Source: Absidia repens (taxonomy: Eukaryota; Mucoromycota; Mucoromycetes; Mucorales; Cunninghamellaceae). Taken from it: 64,000 nt of DNA. Below, piece after piece: positions 59,021-64,000 of the stretch. The notes below the pieces were generated by a model, which did not search any database, was not told the origin of the DNA, and worked only from the letters and a program-made list of their open reading frames with translations. A program made the position numbers and the translations under genes. The stretch spans positions 434,001 through 498,000 of the forward strand of contig MCGE01000004.1 of NCBI GenBank assembly GCA_002105175.1, read 5' to 3'. Numbering within the stretch: position 1 is the first letter of the stretch; the number at the start of each line of letters is the position of its first letter.

Positions 59021-59222
59021 TTTTTGTATCACCAAATAAAAAGTTTACAAGCAATAAAAATATGTCTTTATTCAAAACCATGTATGCAAACGGATGTTAT
59101 GTGTGTGAGAGCATGAGTGTGTGCGTACGTGTATGTATGTATGTATGTATGTAGGTGTTTCTGCGCATGTATGTGTATGAGCTTGATAGGGTTCTTAACT
59201 ACAATATTATATAACAAACTAG
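59021..59222 (+). repeat. Diverged direct repeat, left copy (flanks repeat copy E)
   Basis: TTTTTGTATCACCAAATAAA, AAGTTTACAA, AATAAAAATATGTCTTTATTCAAA, then TGTG/GTAT microsatellite, then GCTTGATAGGG...CTACAATATTATATAACAAACTA. It aligns by eye with 60236-60425 along its whole length; the first 65 bases or so are the best conserved. Confidence 0.75.
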
Positions 59223-59229
59223 TTTCTAA

Positions 59230-60164
59230 GCTTCCTGGATGGGAAGTAGCAGAAAGAGTAAACCACAAAGCAGTGCAAATTATCTATAACAACGGTGACA
59301 CGCACAGTATGACCTTGGTTCATTTATATGATTGATTGAGCAGGAATATGGCTATATTGTGTAGTACGTAAACTAAGATTGCCAGCCCATTCCTAGGATA
59401 CTGCGGGAAAATAAGCATTGTGGATGAACTAGGTAGAAAGTATCTGGGAAGGATCCCACTCAACGACTAGCAAAATATATATTGTTTACTATATGAAGGT
59501 TCAGAGGATGTTTAATTAATAAAAATGCATATTTTATTGAAGCATATTGATCTATACTAAAACTGAAGATGTGAGGCTACATTGTAACAAGGAAGCAAAA
59601 AGAAGGATTTATTGGGGAGGCATGAGGACGACTAATCGGAGATCGGAAGAATCGTACACACTAAACTAAAAGGACTACTCTAAAATGGGATCTAATACAT
59701 TGTACAAGTCATGAGAAAGACTAAAGGGCCATTTGTTATAGAATCACAACAACTGTCAACACTAATCAAACGGGTGACGGTAGCGAAAAGAGGTTTATTG
59801 CACAAGATATGAGAGAGACTGGTTGAAACATTTTTCATTGAAGCAAGTCAAAATTGATTTATTTTTCAATTGTAGATATAAATATAGACAAACTAGCACT
59901 AAACTAAGCTAATGAAGGTGCCAAAGAGCCAACTGATGATGGACCTGATTCCTGAATCCGAAATGAAAAAGTTTCCCCATACATCTTGTAATTCCGGTTC
60001 TGAAACCCCTTCTAAACTAGTCCTAGCACTAATATAAGATCACCACAGTTGATAAGATGTTGAATGGTCAAGGAAAAAAAAAAAAGCAAAAAGAATATGA
60101 AAAGAAGAGGGAGCGGAAAAAAAAATTGGGAAAATAAAAATCCACGTGGGCGGAATGTGAAAGT
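59230..60164 (+). repeat. Dispersed repeat family, copy E
   Basis: About 0.93 kb, somewhat truncated at its left end compared with copy D. Shared blocks are ATTATCTATAACAACGG, GCAGGAATATGGCTATATTG, AAATGCATATTTTATTGAAGC, TACAAGTCATGAGAAAGACT and GCACAAGATATGAGAGAGACT. The core is ACTAAACTAAGCTAATGAAGG / GAGCCAACTGATGATGG / CATCTTGTAATTCC / CTTCTAAACTAGTCCTAG. It ends at CACGTGGGCGG (60143-60153). Confidence 0.8.
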
Positions 60165-60235
60165 TTTTTTTGATTTTTTTTTGGAGGATTTACAAAACCA
60201 AGGGGAATCTATCCCATGTTATAACTAGGATAAAA

Positions 60236-60425
60236 ATTTTTGTATCATCAAATAAAAAGTTCACAAATAATAAAAATATGCCTTTATTCAAATACATGTA
60301 TACGAATGTTTATTGTATGTGTGTGTGTGTGTGTGTGTGTATAAGTGTACATAATGGGCTTGTTTGGGGAGAGGTCATGATTGGGATCTAGACTACATTA
60401 CTATATAATAAACTAATATAAATAA
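60236..60425 (+). repeat. Diverged direct repeat, right copy (flanks repeat copy E)
   Basis: TTTTTGTATCATCAAATAAA, AAGTTCACAA, AATAAAAATATGCCTTTATTCAAA, (TG)n, GGGCTTGTTTGGG, CTACATTACTATATAATAAACTA. It is the partner of 59021-59222 and also forms the 3' UTR of the minus-strand HAD gene, whose poly(A) signal would be TTTGAATAAAGG (complement of about 60272-60285). Confidence 0.75.
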
Positions 60426-60426
60426 A

Positions 60427-62197
60427 CTATATCGGTAAGCCTTCTTCTTTATTAATAGCCCAAGTCACCGCGTCCAATACATTGTCACAGACTACATCAG
60501 CAGGGTATTCTTTCGAGTTGCCTGGGGAAGTGTGGACACCTGTACGTACTAACATGCTGTTCCATCCATAATAATTGGCACCTTTGATATCAGCCGCTGG
60601 ATTATCTCCGACCGCATACACATGAGCAGGTACACACGATTCACCATGGATCATTTTATGTTGAAGGGCGATGATCTGTTCAGCATAAGAGTAAGTTGCA
60701 CCATGAGGCTTACCGAAGGATTCTGACGCCAGGGTTGCTTTTCCGTTCGTCAATGCTTTGTATAATCCCTCCAATGCTTCCTTGAAGGCACCTTGTCCCA
60801 ATCGTGGTGCAGGGAAATCCGTACTCCAAATCTAAAATAAAGTGAGTGGTAAGGGTTTGATTCGCAACATATAGCTTTTTTCAGGGGAAGGATCTTACCA
60901 AATCATTCTATGATTTAAATTAAAAGGAGAAAAAGAGTGTATTAGGTGATTGAAAACCATATATCGCACTTGGTATTTCCAAACTTACATTAGAAAAGTA
61001 AACCGGCATGGTTTGCGTGGTGAAATCCGGTTTCAAGGTTCCTATGATCCCATCCTGACACATCACTGCATCCAACATCACCTGAAGATCGCGGCCCCCT
61101 GTATAAAAACCAAAATATCGAGTTAGTGAGCGAATCAGCAAATGAGATAAGATGAATCATTACTTACAGTCAAAGGAATCATGAAACATCATCACAGCTT
61201 CAATAGGTGTTTTGGAGTAATCAAGATGGGCAGCCTAGCAAAATGAAGACAAAAATATGGTTGGAATTATTACTTTTTTGCGAGGAAGAGAGAGGGATGA
61301 AGGGATTGATGGCTTATAACTTACGTCCGTAGTGAATTTGGGTTTGCTTCCAGGCCATAATGAGTTGTGCCAGTGGTGTAAATCTTGCGGTGTCACGACG
61401 TTGTCAAATCCATATCCCTTAGCCACCTCAGCACACGTACGTTCTTTGCCGCCGACTACCAGGACGCGTTTGTCCTTGTACTTCTTAGTAAGCATTTGCA
61501 TTGGAGAATGCGATAAAATAACTTGATCAGGAGATATCTATAAGAAATACGTCAATGAGTTTATACAGTTCGCCGAGTATCCGCACCTGTTTATTTCCTT
61601 TTCTATATATACCTTGACATCAATCAAATTGGACACCTGATCAGCCTTAGCAGCTTCCGTCATGCCACCGCCATTCGTTAATAGAACAAAAGGAATACGC
61701 CTGTTTAAGAAAAATGTATGAGAAACGAATAGTGCAAAAAAATGGAGGGCGAATCACCCAATATTATTTGTGTTGCCTAGTTCACCTACCTTCCTGTAGG
61801 ATTGTCCCCGTTCAAAAGCTGAATCGCTCTAAATAAGAAACAGTGGTATGTATATAATACTGATGAGTCAGTCATCATATTTCCAGCCCCATTTACCATG
61901 ACAATATCCATAATAATTTGCTTTTCTATACACTTACGACCTGGCTTCCGCTATTGGTTGCTTTCCCTATATAAATATATATGTGTCTAGATAAGTATTG
62001 TTGGGTTGCCCTGATAGAAATATCACGAATGACCTTTTTTTTTTTTTACTTACTTTTATGAGTACACCATCGATATCAAAAGCAAACGCATAGTTTGGTT
62101 TCTTGGTAAACGAAGTAGAGACAGTAGTATTGAAGAATCGAATCGATCCTTTAAAAGAATGTTGTTTCGGGAACGTAAATGCAATTCTTGAAAACAT
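60427..62197 (-). CDS. HDHD5: Mitochondrial HAD-superfamily hydrolase, HDHD5/CECR5 type
   Basis: Nine minus-strand exons sum to 367 residues. A presequence-like N-terminus (MFSRIAFTFPKQHSFKGSIR) is followed by the HAD nucleophile motif AFAFDIDGVLIK (D41, D43) and motif II in PFVLLTNGGGMTEAAKA. HDHD5-specific blocks are YKDKRVLVVGGKE, AVMMFHDSFDWGRDLQVMLD, PVYFSN-NDL-IWSTDFPAPRLGQG and the late VYAVGDNPAADIKGANYYGW (motif IV). Its substrate is not established; yeast YKR070W is the likely orthologue. Three exons are tiny: 61938-61966 (29 nt), 61790-61828 (39 nt) and 60899-60907 (9 nt, Asn-Asp-Leu). The upstream frame to 62314 would add residues before the presequence; I prefer ATG 62197. Confidence 0.9.
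60899..60907 (-). other. 9-nt microexon in the HDHD5-like gene
   Basis: AATGATTTG between a CATAG acceptor and a GTAAGA donor. It adds Asn-Asp-Leu, restoring the FSN-x-DL-x-W pattern conserved in HDHD5 proteins. Both flanking introns are phase 0, so skipping would not shift the frame. Confidence 0.8.
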
Positions 62198-63365
62198 GAG
62201 TAAACCACAAAAAAAAATCTTGAAGGGCATGGGAAAGAAATTTAAGAAAACTGATGTTGGTTTTGAAGTCCCGCTATGGTTTAGCGAAGGGTTGCCAAAA
62301 ATTACATGGTTCACAGTTAGTTAATAATATCAATGGAAGCAACTTGAAAATAAATTCTGTACCATTATAAATACATATTCTATAGATTTTTGGGCTGAAA
62401 CTGAAAATTCAGGTCCATAGGGTTTCCTTTAGATTTCCCCATTAAATTCAAATTTGAATAAAACATGTCTGGCATAAGTCTGCCTAACTTTTTATGTATG
62501 CCCTAAAAAAGTCAACTTTTATTCGGTACTCTAAACCTATACCAGACTTTATAAAAAATGCTCTGGATACATAAGGTAGCAGATCAAATGACTTGCGCTA
62601 TGTAAATAGGTCAATAGCCACTAGTTCTCCTTTCTACACATTGTCAGGAATTTTCTTCCTTTTTACTTCTGGCGTATCAACAAATCTTCCTCATCTTGCG
62701 TCGCTACAGCATATATTGATGACAGTAATGAAAGTTATATGGATCATCCCCATAAAATAAAGAGCGAACAAATGATAACATAACTTTCATTGAACACGTT
62801 ACATGTTGGCGACAAAGAACAATGCAGATGTTTTTTTTCGGTTCTGATTTTGCTTGGCTGCGAACAATGGGTAAAAGTAAGTGCGGATCAGAAAACAACT
62901 AAAATTCCTTTTCAGGCATAAAAAAAAATAATCCTATCCAGTGTTTGACACGAGCTGTCATTGGAAGGAAAAATCTTTTCTTTTAAAAGGGCGCACCAGC
63001 TGTGTTACCCGACCATCGCTGCCGATACGCCGCACCCTCTCCTTTTGCCTCCACGGTTTCCTTTTCCTAGTCTTTTTTTTCGTACTATTACATTATAATC
63101 TGAAACACTATTTTTATGAAGAATTTTAGAGAAAATATAACGATGGTATTGTCTCACCACAGTATTTGATGATAAATTGATCTTTTGGATCTTGCTTTTT
63201 GGATGAATCAGTTGTCGCTGCGGAGAATGAAACAGTAACACAAGCATCGTCTGGATCGAATATAAAAACTCACAGAAAGTTTTTTTACCCATTTCTCTTT
63301 TTATTTTTATTTTATTTATTCGGGGTCGTTTACTTATTTGTGGTGGCATTCTCAACAACTTAATC
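62198..63365. promoter_or_regulatory. Divergent region HDHD5-like/MFS gene
   Basis: A 1.17-kb head-to-head gap. It includes TTTGAATAAAACATGTCTGG (62450-62469), similar to blocks in the dispersed repeats, and T-rich DNA shortly before the MFS ATG. Small frames on both strands are not supported. Confidence 0.45.
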
Positions 63366-64000
63366 ATGAATGAATCCAAAATAGAATCAACTACGGCGTC
63401 CGTCATGACCACGACTACAACTCCCGACGAAAAAACGATCATCAAGGAAGAAGAAAAAGCATTAGATCATCAAAAGGAAGCAGCGATCGATTCATCGGTG
63501 GAAAACGAAGCACCTTTAGATGATCAAGAATTAGACAACAAAGCCATTCGCAGAAGGAAATTCAAACGAGGCATGACTTTTTTAGCTCTGCAAGTGTCGT
63601 TATTTTTGGGTGCACTGGATGGGTAAGACAGGAAAAAAGGGGAAACTACCTAGGCTTACCACCAAAAATGGATCTGTACACTGATGGGCCCCACCCATGC
63701 CTTTTTTTTTTTTCTTCATCTTCTTTTCTTTAAATAGTACCATTGTTAGCACATGTTTACCTCGTATTGGTTCGGATTTTCAGGAATTCACTATTGCTTC
63801 ATGGGTTGCCACTGCTTATATTATCACTTTTGATGCCTTTCGTACGTTTCTATTTTTTTTTTTTTTTTTTTATATAGCAAGAAAACAATTGTGGGAAAAA
63901 AATGATATGGTAGATGGTTGATCTTTTTACTATTTATTTAATAGAGCCTTTGTTTTCAAAATTTTCCGATATTTTTGGGCGTAAATGGACCTTGGTTACT
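63366..64000 (+). CDS. MFS transporter, DHA2-type multidrug/efflux family (5' part)
   Basis: Three exons are in the window (63366-63622, 63738-63841, 63945 onward); the gene runs off the end. A polar, acidic cytoplasmic N-terminus of about 75 residues precedes the first membrane segment MTFLALQVSLFLGALDGTIV. Then come TCLPRIGSDFQ, ASWVATAYIITFDAFQPLFSKFSDIFGRKW and TLVT. The motif D1-like LDxTIV...LPRIGSDF and motif A (FSDIFGRKW) are typical of fungal 14-span DHA2 drug:H+ antiporters and of siderophore/polyamine relatives. The substrate cannot be told from this part. Phases are consistent through all three exons. Confidence 0.88.

Overview
This window looks like chromosomal DNA from an early-diverging filamentous fungus, most likely Mucoromycota/Mucorales. 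Its genes carry many short introns (I count about 108 in 22 gene models), often with long T tracts before the acceptor. Intergenic DNA is AT-rich and full of homopolymers and microsatellites, and several proteins have poly-Q, poly-S or poly-D tracts. The proteins are typical fungal and opisthokont orthologues. No rRNA, tRNA, CRISPR array, virus or recognisable autonomous transposon was seen. All gene models were spliced by hand from the sequence. Most sum to an exact multiple of three and reproduce known family motifs across the splice junctions.

Layout. 1-336: end of a probable GPI-anchored protein. 1473-2523: proteasome alpha-2 (+). 2843-7406: RasGEF with a degenerate GTPase-like N-terminus (+). 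8080-9387: YIPF1/2-like Golgi protein (-). 10188-14530: insulin-degrading-enzyme-type M16 peptidase (+). 14898-18060: PRP28 splicing helicase (+). 20631-21993: telomere protein STN1 (-). 22392-23074: glycine cleavage H protein (+). 23388-23898: minimal ribophorin II/Swp1-like protein (-). 24201-25740: WDR82/Swd2 (-). 25985-27206: Ubc4/5 E2 (+). 29334-30470: NmrA-like protein (-). 34066-35676: HEN1 small-RNA methyltransferase (-). 36709-38843: F-box protein with a frameshift (+). 39804-41610: EXO1 (+). 44526-46209: GT15 mannosyltransferase (-). 46742-49521: DRS1 helicase (+). 50171-51425: WRKY-like zinc-finger protein (-). 53112-54841: ammonium transporter (-). 55285-56714: ASA1/GNB1L (-). 56930-58812: RRP9 (+). 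60427-62197: HDHD5-type HAD hydrolase (-). 63366-64000: start of a DHA2-type MFS transporter (+). Several genes form head-to-head pairs (STN1/GCV3, WDR82/UBC4, GT15/DRS1, ASA1/RRP9).

The least explained feature is a family of five diverged, apparently non-coding dispersed repeats of about 0.75-1.1 kb (18476-19605, 27808-28668, 41857-42590 inverted, 43175-44218, 59230-60164). All end in the same 11-bp motif CACGTGGGCGG. Each carries internal sub-repeats that, read on the opposite strand, resemble poly(A)-signal blocks. All five lie in gaps between convergent genes. Copy E is also flanked by a diverged direct duplication of about 190 bp. Other points of interest are four GC-AG introns, a 9-nt microexon, a 5-nt terminal coding exon, the pseudo-GTPase/RasGEF fusion, a fungal WRKY-like factor and a HEN1 with an unusual Q/D-rich tail.
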